The translations under genes and the position numbers were made by a program. Under the pieces are notes generated by a model that was not told the DNA's origin, did not search any database, and saw only the letters and a program-made list of their open reading frames with translations. A DNA stretch of 43,376 nucleotides from Thermoleophilaceae bacterium (GTDB lineage Bacteria > Actinomycetota > Thermoleophilia > Solirubrobacterales > Thermoleophilaceae): contig JACCSF010000088.1 of assembly GCA_013813135.1 (NCBI GenBank), positions 1 to 43,376 of the forward strand, in the 5' to 3' direction. Position 1 is the stretch's first letter. Each line of letters starts with the position of its first letter. Shown one piece after another: positions 29,968-37,554 of the stretch.

Positions 29968-30906
29968 CTACGTGGGCAGCTTCCCCTCGCGCCGGGCCCG
30001 CCGCACCCCCTGTTTCGCCTGCAGCCCGTTGAAGAACAGCAGCAACGTCTCGTTGGGCGGTGCCACGAAGCCGGTCTCCGAGTGGGGCGCGTACAGGGCG
30101 CGGTCGTCGCCGGCCTCCAGCCAGCCCGTGTACTGGCGGGCGGTCAGGCCGATCAGCTTCGGCCGGTAGGCGTGGCCGAGCAGGCCGGCGCGGCGCGCGC
30201 CCGGGGGGATCACTCCGCGGGCGGCCGTCAGCTCGAGGCCGCTGGCGTCGGAGCCGTGCAGCTCGACCGGGCCGATCGTCGGGTAGCCGTCGGCACCGGC
30301 GTGGCCGAGCAGCACGTGGGGCGTGTTGGCAAGTCGCTTGGCCGCTCGCTTCATGCCCACACGCGGACCGGTGCCCTTGCCCGGCGGTGGCTGCGGGTCG
30401 GGTGGTGAGACCGGCTCGGGCAGGCCGTAGAGCTCTGGCTGCCCGGCGCAGCGCAGGTCGGGCCACACGGTCAGCCGCTCCACGTGCACCCACACCGGGA
30501 TGCGCACCATGTAGTACTCGCGCAGCCAGCGATCCCAGAACGCTCCGCTGCGACCCGCCCCGAGGAAGTCCTCAGCGTGGCGGCGCACCAGCGCCCGGTC
30601 CTCGGCGGTGGGACCGGTCACGGGCTCCGCCCGGCCCTGCACGAGCACGTACTCCGAGCGCTCGGACCGCCCGTGCTCGCGCGCGTGGTACGCGAGCGCC
30701 ACCCGCGGCTCGCGCCGGATGCGGTCGAGCTTCTTTGCGAAGCCGAGCGAGGTGGTGAATCCGACCGCGCCGCGCTCGCGGTCGCGCAGCCCCACCGGGG
30801 CGACCGCCATGACCACCGTTCCCCGTGCGGGGGTCGCGTAGGCGAGCGCCGCCGTCATGTCCCCGCCGAAGATCTCATCGGTATGGTGGGGCCAGCTGAG
30901 GGGCAC
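29968..30906 (-). CDS. Pyridoxamine 5'-phosphate oxidase-fold protein (flavin/F420/heme-binding type)
   Basis: 312 residues from GTG 30906, containing two split beta-barrel halves. The first half: ARGTVVMAVAPVGLRDRERG, VGFTTSLGFAKKLDRIRREP, RVALAYHAREHG, YVLVQGRAEPV, YYMVRIPVWVHVERLTVWPD. A second half begins after a Pro-rich linker: LANTPHVLLGHAGADGYPTI, GPVELHGSDASGLELTAARG, then RAGLLGHAYRPKLIGLTARQ. Such proteins bind FMN, F420 or heme and act as small oxidoreductases; I cannot tell which. Divergent from a nucS remnant at 30934 and convergent with plsC. Confidence 0.78.
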   Translation of the reverse strand: MPLSWPHHTDEIFGGDMTAALAYATPARGTVVMAVAPVGLRDRERGAVGFTTSLGFAKKLDRIRREPRVALAYHAREHGRSERSEYVLVQGRAEPVTGPTAEDRALVRRHAEDFLGAGRSGAFWDRWLREYYMVRIPVWVHVERLTVWPDLRCAGQPELYGLPEPVSPPDPQPPPGKGTGPRVGMKRAAKRLANTPHVLLGHAGADGYPTIGPVELHGSDASGLELTAARGVIPPGARRAGLLGHAYRPKLIGLTARQYTGWLEAGDDRALYAPHSETGFVAPPNETLLLFFNGLQAKQGVRRARREGKLPT

Positions 30907-30933
30907 CCGCCAACGCTATCCGACCCCGGGGCT

Positions 30934-31038
30934 ATGGTGGCCGCCGCGCGCTTGATCGTCGCCCTCTGCGAGGTTCGCTACACCGGTCGCCCTGACCGCC
31001 GGCTCCGCGAGGCCCTGCGTCTGCCGATGCTGAAGTGA
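30934..31038 (+). pseudogene. nucS (EndoMS) N-terminal fragment
   Basis: 34 codons from ATG 30934: MVAAARLIVALCEVRYTGRP, then DRRLREALRLPMLK and TGA. Twenty of 29 aligned residues are identical to the first 30 residues of the full-length NucS at 35313 (MRLIVARCEVVYSGR..., EALRLLMVK). The DNA-binding and nuclease domains are absent. Either a truncated paralogue or the relic of a duplication or rearrangement 4.4 kb from the intact gene. The reading is clean, with no frameshift, up to the premature stop. Confidence 0.65.
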
Positions 31039-31123
31039 CCCGCCGTCCAGCGCTCCCCAGGCGGGGTGGACGGTCGAGCGAGCCGGAGGAGCGGACCCCG
31101 CCCTGGCCTATCATCCGAGAGCC

Positions 31124-31918
31124 GTGCCACCCGACCTGCAACCCAGGGCAGCGGTCGAGCTCGTGGACGTCGTCAAGGAATTCGGTTCTGAGCGCGTCCT
31201 TGACGGGGTTGATCTTGCTGTGCCGGCTGGCGCCATCACGGTGCTGCTCGGTCCCTCGGGGGCCGGAAAGACCGTCACGATCCAGCACATTCTCGGCCTG
31301 CTCAAGCCCTCGGCCGGGGTCGTAAAGGTGGACGGCGAGGACCTCGCCGCCATATCGGAGGAGGAGCTCTACGAGGTCCGGCGCGGGATGAGCGTCGTGC
31401 TCCAGGGCTCCCTGCCGTTCACCTGCGGCCTCTTCTACTCGCTCAACGTGTACGAGAATGTGGCCTACGGTCTACGCGAGCGGACCCGCTGGTCAGACGA
31501 AAGGATCGACCGGGTGACTAAGGAGGCCCTCCGCACAGTGGGTCTCCAAGACCACGCCGACAGGATGCCAGGCGAGCTCTCCGGTGGGATGGCCAAGCGG
31601 ACGGCGCTCGCGAGGGCGCTCGCCCTCAAGTCGAGCATCGTCATCATCGACGACCTCGACGCCGGGCTCGACAGCGTTCGCCTGAGCTTGCTTTGCGCGG
31701 TGATCCGCGACGCGCAGGAGGACACGGATGCCACGGTCCTCGTCACGACCCACGACATGAAGGTGGCCCGTGACCTGGCCGACTTTGTCGCCCTGATCCA
31801 CGAGGGCCGCATCATCGCTAACGGAGAGGCGGACGCCGTGCTCGGCTCCGATGAGCCGTTCGTCCGCCAGTTCGTCAGTGGCGCGCGCTCCGGTCCCCTC
31901 CAGCTGCGCGACACATAG
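31124..31918 (+). CDS. ABC transporter ATP-binding protein, Mla/Mkl type
   Basis: 264 residues from GTG 31124. Walker A GPSGAGKTVTIQHILGLL, Q-loop VVLQGS, signature ELSGGMAKRTALARAL, H-loop VLVTTHDMKVA. The LSGGMAKRxALARAL form is the mark of MlaF/Mkl ATPases that power lipid (Mce) import. Walker B reads SIVIIDDLDAGLDSVR: the catalytic Glu after the Asp is replaced by Asp, and the usual EPxxGLDP becomes DLDAGLDSV. No MlaE permease or Mce gene is adjacent. ATPase activity may be low, or this is a subfamily with a naturally changed Walker B. Confidence 0.85.
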   Translation: MPPDLQPRAAVELVDVVKEFGSERVLDGVDLAVPAGAITVLLGPSGAGKTVTIQHILGLLKPSAGVVKVDGEDLAAISEEELYEVRRGMSVVLQGSLPFTCGLFYSLNVYENVAYGLRERTRWSDERIDRVTKEALRTVGLQDHADRMPGELSGGMAKRTALARALALKSSIVIIDDLDAGLDSVRLSLLCAVIRDAQEDTDATVLVTTHDMKVARDLADFVALIHEGRIIANGEADAVLGSDEPFVRQFVSGARSGPLQLRDT

Positions 31919-32378
31919 CGGCGTCGTGGCTGCAGCTCTCGCACTCCCGGCGACGACGGACGCCGTGGGCCGTCGTTCCCGAGTCGATCACCGTCGCGGC
32001 CAGATCACCCGGCGGCCTTGTCACGCGGCCCGCTTTCCCGCGACTTCCCGGCCGCGGCCCTCGAGCGGTCCGTGTCCCAGCTGATGGGGTAGCCTCAAAC
32101 ATGGGAGTGACCTCCTCCGGGCATCGACCGCCCGGTAATCGTGGGAATCGAGGGCCGCTTCCGGCCGGAAGCTCGGCGTCAATCGCAACCTGCGCGGCCG
32201 CAAGGTGCAATGCAGAGTGACGGCGTACAACGCCGCCGGGGCGACCACCGCGCTCAGCCGGCCGTTGCGCATCCGCTGAATCTCACGTTCGTCAACCACG
32301 CCCACGACTGCACGGTCTTGGAGCAGCCCGGGGGGGCCTTACGGGGCCACCCTCGGGGTGGTCGTTCACCCCAAAGCT
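31919..32378. other. Gene-poor stretch with an Ig-like-domain 3' remnant
   Basis: No complete gene. On the plus strand 32169-32279 encodes KLGVNRNLRGRKVQCRVTAY, then NAAGATTALSRPLRIR and TGA, resembling the last strands of the Ig-like/bacterial cell-surface repeats common in these bacteria, but without a start. CCACCC-TCG-GGGTGG at 32347-32361 is a perfect hairpin just after the zinc-finger stop (32379, minus strand) and may be its terminator. Confidence 0.35.
32347..32361 (-). terminator. Hairpin after the zinc-finger gene
   Basis: CCACCC, loop TCG, GGGTGG: a perfect 6-bp stem 18 bases beyond the stop of the minus-strand gene ending at 32379. It has no T run, so it is only a candidate terminator. 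Confidence 0.35.
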
Positions 32379-32702
32379 TCACGCCGCCGCCTGCCCGAGC
32401 TGGCGCCGATGTCTCCGCTGCTCCCGGCACTGATCGGAACACATCCGCCCGTCACGACGGCCAGGGACGAACGGCCGGCCGCACTCGATGCACGGCCGCG
32501 GCTCGAACTCAACCCGACGCGCCGCGTTGTACCTCTCGCGATAACGCTCGCGCGAGCGGCGTGTCGCCTCGTAATGACACACCACACACCACGACGACAA
32601 ACCGTCGCGCATCTTCGAATTCGCCGGGAAGTCGCCCGTCGGCTTCGCCTCAGCGCAATGCCGACACGTCTTCAACGGATCCTCACGGGGTTTTTCACCC
32701 AC
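32379..32702 (-). CDS. Small two-zinc-finger protein of phage/mobile-element type
   Basis: 107 residues from ATG 32702. The first zinc knuckle is CRHCAEAKPTGDFPANSKMR with a partner pair in SSWCVVCHYEATRR; the second is RPCIECGRPFVPGRRDGRMC followed by SDQC. Thus two C-x2-C ... C-x2/3-C units with a basic helix between (RSRERYRERYNAARRV). Proteins of this kind are common in actinophages and integrated elements beside HNH endonucleases, probably binding nucleic acid. No HNH residues are present here. It is the last recognisable gene of a decayed element reading leftward from 34.1 kb. Confidence 0.68.
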   Translation of the reverse strand: MGEKPREDPLKTCRHCAEAKPTGDFPANSKMRDGLSSWCVVCHYEATRRSRERYRERYNAARRVEFEPRPCIECGRPFVPGRRDGRMCSDQCREQRRHRRQLGQAAA

Positions 32703-33119
32703 AGCATGAAATTAGTTTCGCGATGGGGTACAGCGGGGTGATCGGGTCGGGGTTGCTGGAGCCAAGAATCCCCCGGGCGGGTGTAGGTGCCTGGGCCCGC
32801 CGCCAGCGGGAGCAGCATCCGTGACGGCGGGCGCGGGCTACGACGCTCGGGTTGGAGCGAAGCCTTGTCTCGTTTCACTTCCCGCCGCGCTTGTTTTGCG
32901 GCAGATTTCCGGTCGATTGGCCTGCCTTTGACGGTCTGGCTGATTCGCTGGCGTCCGCGAGGTACTGCGTCAGCTTCGCCGACACACCTCCGCCGGGGAT
33001 CGTCGCGACCCTCGGCTTGGCACCATCGGAGGCGGGGTTTGTCTTGCCCGCCCGTGTCTTCGGTGCAGTGAGCGACGGTCCCGCCGTGCGCTTCGACGTG
33101 GGCTTGGCGTACGGCCAGG
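32703..33119 (-). other. Spacer with a Lys/Pro-rich open frame, no clear gene
   Basis: A minus-strand frame from about 33135 to a TGA at 32875-32877 reads TWPYAKPTSKRTAGPSLTAP, then KTRAGKTNPASDGAKPRVAT and VSAKLTQYLADASESA, ending NKRGGK. Composition is protein-like and basic, but there is no start codon before the internal GTG of VSAKLTQ. It may be a small element gene broken by the same indels as its neighbour. Nothing is recognised between 32703 and 32874. Confidence 0.25.
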
Positions 33120-33904
33120 TTAGGCCACCTCCTGCTGTTCGCGTTCGCGGCGCAGCGTGGTTACCTGTGCCTGCTCGGTGCGTGCGTGGTCGCGCCTCGT
33201 CATGTGCGGCGTGGGGCTGGTGATCTCCTGGCCCAAGACACGCCGGAGGTCGCGGACCACGGTCGACAGCTCATGGCCACCGGGCGCGTTGTCGGCAGGG
33301 CTGGTGTGCATCGCGATCAGGTAGCTGCTCACCTTGGACTGCAGCTGGCCCCAGCGCTGGTGGTCTGCAAGCAGCGCCTCGGCATGGGCGCGCATGTCCT
33401 TCACCACCTTGTCGCACTCCGGTCGTAGCTCGGTCAGTAGTCGGTCGCCGTTCTGCTCGATGAAAGTGCTTGGCCTTGTCGAGGCGAGCGGTCGCACGCT
33501 TGGGGTCCGCGCCGAGGTCGTGGGCCTCGCGGACGTCGTCGCGGGCGGTCTCGATCGCGGTCTCGGCCACCAAGGTTCTGCTCGGCGTCGTGTTCGGCTC
33601 GGCGGGCGTCCGCGATCCGCTGCTCGAGCTGGTCGAGCTCGGCGTGGGCTGTGCTTGTGCTCTTTCGCGGCATCGCCCATCCAGGGGCTAAGGCTTCGGT
33701 TGAGCGCGTCGCGGTAGTTCTCCGCGAACTGTTGCTCGGCCTCGGCCGGGGTGGCCGGCGGGCGCGGCTCGGGCGCGGCCGGCTTGTCGCCCTGCTCGAG
33801 CGCGTCCGCCAGGTCGTCCCTTCCACTCTTGCGCAGCCGGCCGGCAAGTTCGCGGCGCTCAAGTCGTGGCCCGCCTCGCGCAACGCCGCGGCAAGGTCGC
33901 TCAT
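33120..33904 (-). pseudogene. Coiled-coil mobile-element protein with several frameshifts
   Basis: ATG 33904 is preceded by GAGGAGG. The reading must change frame at least three times: MSDLAAALREAGHDLSAA, then ELAGRLRKSGRDDLADALEQ and EAEQQFAENYRDALNRSLSP; AHAELDQLEQRIADARRAEH; VAETAIETARDDVREAHDLG; finally FIEQNGDRLLTELRPECDKV, AEALLADHQRWGQLQSKVSS and the C-terminus ending at 33120. Every piece is helical and rich in Glu, Arg and Ala, as in phage scaffold or structural accessory proteins; I do not recognise the family. The ATG overlaps the stop of the upstream zinc-ribbon gene. Confidence 0.5.
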
Positions 33905-34099
33905 GCTGATACCTCCTCGGGATCTGACAGCGTGCGCAGCCATGAGGCCACGGCGGACTCGAGCTCGTCCGGGGCGTGGCGCTCGTACGTGGTGAACCGC
34001 CCGCCGCAGCGTTCACATTCGCGCCGTCGCCGCCCCTTGGGGTGAGGGCCGGCTATCGACCACGCGCGTGTTGATCGCGTTGCACGCTGGGCACCTCAT
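33901..34099 (-). pseudogene. NrdR-like zinc ribbon, frameshifted
   Basis: ATG 34099 gives MRCPACNAINTRVVDSRPSP and Q-G. After a frame change at a run of four G (about 34038) it continues RRRRECERCGGRFTTYERHA, then PDELESAVASWLRTLSDPEE, ending at 33901. This is exactly the four-Cys zinc ribbon of NrdR (MRCPxC...VVDSR...RRRECxxCxxRFTTYER), but without the ATP-cone domain, giving about 65 residues. Stand-alone NrdR-like ribbons occur on phages and plasmids. Its stop overlaps the next ATG. Confidence 0.6.
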
Positions 34100-34194
34100 A
34101 CGGCGAGTATCCCAGATATGCCCGGTCGACCCGCTGTTTATGCGCCGCTGACTACTAGATGTAGTGGTTCGCTGCAACCGGAGCGGCGGGGGCG

Positions 34195-34524
34195 TCAGGC
34201 GGAGGTGGCACAGAACGTGCCCGTGCCCGTGACCCCGTCGGGGCGGATGAAGCCCTGGACACCGAAGAACGCCCCGTACACGTGCTCGCACAGCCTCCGC
34301 TGGACAGCGAGCTGTGCTGGCCTGAAGGCCGTGAAGAGCCCGCCCTCCTTGTCGCAGTAGAGGTCGAGCAGGTCAATAGACACGAGGAAGGTGCCGCCTT
34401 GCGCCTCGCAGACCGCCTGAAACGGGCGCGACTTGGTCACCGGAAGCGTGGCGCTGGCCGAGCTGGCAAGCGCGAGCGTGACGAGCACGGACGCCAGCAT
34501 CGCGGCGAAGACCCTGAACCTCAC
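34195..34524 (-). CDS. Small secreted cysteine-containing protein
   Basis: About 109 residues from GTG 34524 (ATG 34500 is an alternative). An N-terminal signal peptide (VFAAMLASVLVTLALASSAS, cleavage near ASA) is followed by a mature part with four cysteines: FQAVCEAQGGTFLVSIDLLD, LYCDKEGG, QRRLCEHVYGAFFGVQGF, GTFCATSA. Two disulfides are likely. I do not recognise the family. Similar short exported proteins are frequent in these genomes. Orientation and composition agree with coding. Confidence 0.6.
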   Translation of the reverse strand: MRFRVFAAMLASVLVTLALASSASATLPVTKSRPFQAVCEAQGGTFLVSIDLLDLYCDKEGGLFTAFRPAQLAVQRRLCEHVYGAFFGVQGFIRPDGVTGTGTFCATSA

Positions 34525-35312
34525 GCACGCGACCCTCTCACGTCGACCGCGGAACCGCAAGGCTGCACCCCTCCACGCAGGCCTTGCCTCGGTTGGTCGT
34601 TCAGCCCCCATCCGGTGGGTTCGAGGACAACGGCTGGCTCGAGGCGCACTGCTGCCCCGTCAAGGCGGACAGCAGTGGCCAAAATCCAGCGGGACTAAGG
34701 AATCCGTTTGGTCTCAGCGAAGGGTCTCAAGCGTGTACCCCCCGCTCGCGTGAGCGTTGGGGGCTCTGGGAATTCACCGGGACCTTTTGGTGAGCGGCTG
34801 TCGAACCGCTGCTACGGCTATGGCACGTGTGCTGAACTGGCGCGGGCCGCCGTCGGTGCCGAGACGACCCTCACACGTGGTGAAGGAGCCCGCCGGACCT
34901 CGATGCCCAGCCAAGCGCGCCGACCGCGCGGGCTCAGAGTGGTTCTCAGTCAGCGGCGGCTCCCGTGTCGACGGGGCGGCGGATCTCGCGGCCGCGTAGG
35001 CAGCCGCAGCGGTATGTCTCAACGGCGTACCGGACTCCGGCGATGGTGCGGTCGCGTACCGCCTCGCGGCGCCCGGCGAGCGAGCTCCCGCAGCGCCGGC
35101 ACTCGAGCGGGTCGTGTGGCCGTCGCCAGGGCCGAGAGCTTGTCCGACCTTCGAACGGGGTAGCGTCTAGCGCGATCCTTTGCAGGGGGTCGGTCCTTTC
35201 TCCGGGCGTGGAACACCCGGGTTGTTTGCGGAACGGTTGGCGCGGGGCGCTCGAGAGGGCGGCCTTCGTCGTTCAGGGGGAGGCGTCCGCGGAGGCGATT
35301 ACCGTCGCCACG
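34525..35312. other. Gene-poor stretch with two strong hairpins
   Basis: No confident gene. Two hairpins stand out. CACTGCTG ... CAGCAGTG spans 34647-34677 (perfect 8-bp arms). CCCCCCGCTC-gcgt-GAGCG-tt-GGGGG spans 34738-34763. Further right the minus strand holds a possible zinc-ribbon peptide (34946 to about 35150). Between 35150 and 35312 lies the nucS upstream region, with an imperfect CCGGG...CCCGG hairpin near 35200-35220. Confidence 0.35.
34946..35150 (-). other. Possible small zinc-ribbon peptide without clear start
   Basis: A minus-strand frame ending at TGA 34946-34948 reads RPHDPLECRRCGSSLAGRRE, then AVRDRTIAGVRYAVETYRCG and CLRGREIRRPVDTGAAAD. The spacing C-x2-C ... C-x-C with Leu/Gly neighbours looks like a real zinc ribbon. 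No ATG, GTG or TTG precedes it within the open frame, so it may be the 3' end of a broken gene. Confidence 0.3.
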
Positions 35313-35981
35313 ATGCGCTTGATCGTCGCCCGCTGCGAGGTCGTCTACTCGGGTCGCCTGAGCACTCGGCTGCCCGAGGCGCTGCGCCTTCTGATGGTCA
35401 AGTCGGACGGCACGTTCATGGTCTGGTCCGACAGTGGCGGCTCTAAAGTCAAGCCGCAGAACTGGATGACCCCGCCGGCCGTGATCGAGGAGGAGCCGGG
35501 CCGGATGATGGTGCGCAAGAAGGCGGGCGCGACCGAGGACCGGCTCGAGATCCGCATCGCCGAGGTGATCTCGGACGTGACCCACGACATGGGCGAGGCG
35601 GCCGCGCTCGAGAAGGAGGGCGTCGAGCGCGAGCTGCAGGAGCTGCTGGCGGACGCTCCCCCCGAGGGCCTGCGCCTGGTGCGGCGTGAGTGGCCGACGG
35701 ACATCGGCCCGGTCGACCTGATGTGCCGCGACGATGACGACGGCTTCGTCGCCGTCGAGATCAAGCGCGTCGGCACGATCGAGGCCGTGGAGCAGCTCAC
35801 GCGCTACCTCGAGCGCATCTGCGAAGAGCCTGGGCTGGCCCGCTGCCGTGGCGTGCTCGCCGCCGAGGCGATCAAGCCGCAGGCGCGCGTGCTGGCCGAG
35901 GCGCGCGGAATCGCCTGCGTAGAGGTCGACCCGGCCGTGCTGCGCGGCGAGCGCGAGCCGGATCTGACGCTGTTCGCCTAG
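35313..35981 (+). CDS. nucS: Endonuclease NucS (EndoMS), mismatch-specific
   Basis: 222 residues from ATG 35313. Replaces MutS/MutL in many Actinomycetota and archaea: it cuts both strands at mismatches. The N-terminal DNA-binding/dimerisation domain is MRLIVARCEVVYSGRLSTRL, GTFMVWSDSGGSKVKPQNWM. The C-terminal nuclease has GPVDLMCRDDDDGFVAVEIK: Asp of GPVDL and the E-x-K of VEIKR form the metal site. QLTRYLERI follows. The protein ends PDLTLFA, matching the C-terminal clamp-binding tail of NucS proteins. A 34-codon fragment of a second nucS lies at 30934. The stop overlaps the convergent DUF5519 stop. Confidence 0.93.
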   Translation: MRLIVARCEVVYSGRLSTRLPEALRLLMVKSDGTFMVWSDSGGSKVKPQNWMTPPAVIEEEPGRMMVRKKAGATEDRLEIRIAEVISDVTHDMGEAAALEKEGVERELQELLADAPPEGLRLVRREWPTDIGPVDLMCRDDDDGFVAVEIKRVGTIEAVEQLTRYLERICEEPGLARCRGVLAAEAIKPQARVLAEARGIACVEVDPAVLRGEREPDLTLFA

Positions 35982-36316
35982 GCGGGCCGCCCGTAGCGGG
36001 CGACCACCCGGTCGTAGTTCAGTCGCAGCAGCTCGATCACATCGCGGACGTCAGCGTCACTTTCGATGCTGCGCGCGCCGAACCCTGGCTTGCCCGGGAA
36101 CACGGGGTGGTAGTCGACACGGCCCTGCTCGAAGAGCTCCTGCCAGACCTGCTTCGGGAAGCCGAAGTGTGCGACGCGGTCACCGTGGAGATGGCCGATC
36201 TCCCGCCCGCCCACCGTAAAGGCGAACTCACCCCGGCGCCCAGGGCCCGCACCGACGCCGGGCCAGGAGGTGACCTCTTCCGTGATCTGCTTGCTCGCCG
36301 TCTGTGTGATACTCAT
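35978..36316 (-). CDS. DUF5519 (luciferase-domain) family protein
   Basis: About 112 residues from ATG 36316 (MSITQTASKQITEEVTSWPG). Recognisable family features are REFAF-type FAFTVGGREIGHLHGDRVAH, FGFPKQVWQELFEQGRVDYH, PVFPGKPGFGARSIESDADV and DVIELLRLNYDRV. Proteins of this domain are small and uncharacterised. An upstream ATG at 36337 is less likely because the SoxR-type promoter elements lie there. The promoter at 36323-36353 faces this gene, so it is probably induced by SoxR under redox stress. Confidence 0.75.
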   Translation of the reverse strand: MSITQTASKQITEEVTSWPGVGAGPGRRGEFAFTVGGREIGHLHGDRVAHFGFPKQVWQELFEQGRVDYHPVFPGKPGFGARSIESDADVRDVIELLRLNYDRVVARYGRPA

Positions 36317-36322
36317 ACAAGC

Positions 36323-36353
36323 AAGGTACAAGTTCAAGTGAACTTGAAGTCAA
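36323..36353 (-). promoter_or_regulatory. SoxR-type promoter with 19-bp spacer and palindromic operator
   Basis: On the minus strand: TTGACT (36353-36348), 19 bases, TACCTT (36328-36323). The spacer carries the perfect inverted repeat CAAGTTCA-ct-TGAACTTG (36329-36346). MerR-family activators, including SoxR at soxS, use a 19-bp spacer with the operator inside. The -10 match is weak. Transcription would start almost at the ATG of the DUF5519 gene (36316). Confidence 0.7.
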
Positions 36354-36793
36354 ATGAGCTGCTCACGATCAGCGAGGTCGCCCGGCGCAGCGGGGTGGCG
36401 TCCTCGGCATTGCGCTTCTACGAGGAGCGCGGATTGATCGCCTCGGAGCGGGCGGGGTCGGGCCACCGGCGCTACCAGCGGCCGGTGCTCCGCCGGATCG
36501 CCTTCATCGTCTTCGCCCAGCGGATCGGGCTGACGCTCGAGGAGATCGGCGCCGAGCTGGACAAGCTCCCTCCCGACCGCGCGCCGACCCGCCGCGACTG
36601 GTCGCGCCTCTCGAGCAAGTGGACGACACGAATCGATCAGCGTATCGCCGAGCTGGAGCGCCTGAAGGCCGGCCTCACCGAGTGCATCGGGTGCGGCTGC
36701 CTGTCGCTGGAGCGCTGCCGGCTCGCCAATCCGCACGACCGTGCGGCTGAGCTCGGCCCCGGCCCGCGCTACTGGATCGCCGACCGCCCCTAG
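36338..36793 (+). CDS. soxR: Redox-sensitive transcriptional activator SoxR
   Basis: 151 residues from GTG 36338. MerR-type helix-turn-helix: LLTISEVARRSGVASSALRF, YEERGLIASERAGSGHRRYQ, RIAFIVFAQRIGLTLEEIGA, then a dimerisation helix and the [2Fe-2S] cluster motif ECIGCGCLSLERC (C-x2-C-x-C-x5-C), diagnostic of SoxR. It senses redox-cycling compounds. The operator overlaps its own start codon, so either translation begins on a leaderless message or at TTG 36344. In actinomycetes SoxR usually controls a few small redox or transport genes directly; the divergent DUF5519 gene is the evident target. Confidence 0.93.
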   Translation: MNLKSNELLTISEVARRSGVASSALRFYEERGLIASERAGSGHRRYQRPVLRRIAFIVFAQRIGLTLEEIGAELDKLPPDRAPTRRDWSRLSSKWTTRIDQRIAELERLKAGLTECIGCGCLSLERCRLANPHDRAAELGPGPRYWIADRP

Positions 36794-37554
36794 TAGCCGA
36801 GCGCGGGCGGCTCGATGCTCTGCGCGCGCATCCCCTGCTCCACGCACTCGATCACCGTCTCGACCACTTTCACGCGCGCGTACTTCTTGTCCTCGGCCTC
36901 GACCGGGTGCCAGGGCGCCGCATCGTGATCCGTCCGTTCGAGCATTTCCTCGACCGCCTCCAGGTACTGCGGTCGCTTGCGCCGGTTCTCCCAGTCGTCG
37001 GGCGTCAGCTTCCACGACTTCAGCGGGTTGTCGCGCCGCTCCTCGAAGCGCCTCAGCTGCTCCGCTTCTGACAGGTGCATGAACAACTTGATCAGGACCA
37101 TGCCCTCCGCGTGAAGCGTGCGCTCGAGCTCCACGAGCTCGCCGTAGGCGCGCTGCCACTGCTCGGGTGTCGCGAAGCTCTCGACACGCTCGACCAGCAC
37201 GCGCCCGTACCACGAGCGGTCGAACACGGACATACCGCCCCACCCCGGCAACCGCGGCCAGAAGCGCCACAGATAGTGATGGCGCTGCTCGTCCGGTGTC
37301 GGGGCCGCGAACTGCGCCACGCGCACGTGCCGCATGTCCAGCGGAGCCGCCAACCGCTTGATCGCCCCGCCCTTGCCGGAGGCGTCCCAGCCCTCGAACA
37401 GGACGAGCACCGGTGGCCCCAGGCCGTACCCGGGAAGCTTTCCGCCGAGCGCCAGCCGTAGCGCCTCGAGCCGCTTCCAACCGGCCTTGAGCCGATCGGC
37501 CTCCTCCTCCCTCGACAGCTTCAGAGACAGGTCGAGCTGCTCCAGGCGCCCCAT
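36790..37554 (-). CDS. Polyphosphate kinase 2 family protein
   Basis: 254 residues. Walker A VLVLFEGWDASGKGGAIKRL, MRHVRVAQFAAPTPDEQRHH, YLWRFWPRLPGWGGMSVFDR, Walker B/lid FDRSWYGRVLVERVESFATP and EERRDNPLKSWKLTPDDWEN are the PPK2 signature blocks. The enzyme transfers phosphate between polyphosphate and nucleotides. The single-domain, ~250-residue form with complete Walker A and B agrees with class I-III enzymes; the class cannot be fixed by eye. The ATG overlaps the stop of the LLM-class gene (TGATG), making it the third gene of a P450-LLM-PPK2 operon. Its end overlaps soxR by four bases. Confidence 0.9.
   Translation of the reverse strand: MGRLEQLDLSLKLSREEEADRLKAGWKRLEALRLALGGKLPGYGLGPPVLVLFEGWDASGKGGAIKRLAAPLDMRHVRVAQFAAPTPDEQRHHYLWRFWPRLPGWGGMSVFDRSWYGRVLVERVESFATPEQWQRAYGELVELERTLHAEGMVLIKLFMHLSEAEQLRRFEERRDNPLKSWKLTPDDWENRRKRPQYLEAVEEMLERTDHDAAPWHPVEAEDKKYARVKVVETVIECVEQGMRAQSIEPPALGY

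Noticed and set aside
34128..34163. Another possible copy of the 26-bp operator near CTACTAGATGTAGTGG
   Set aside because: Only the TAGA half fits; the right arm after eight bases is TTCG, not TCTA.
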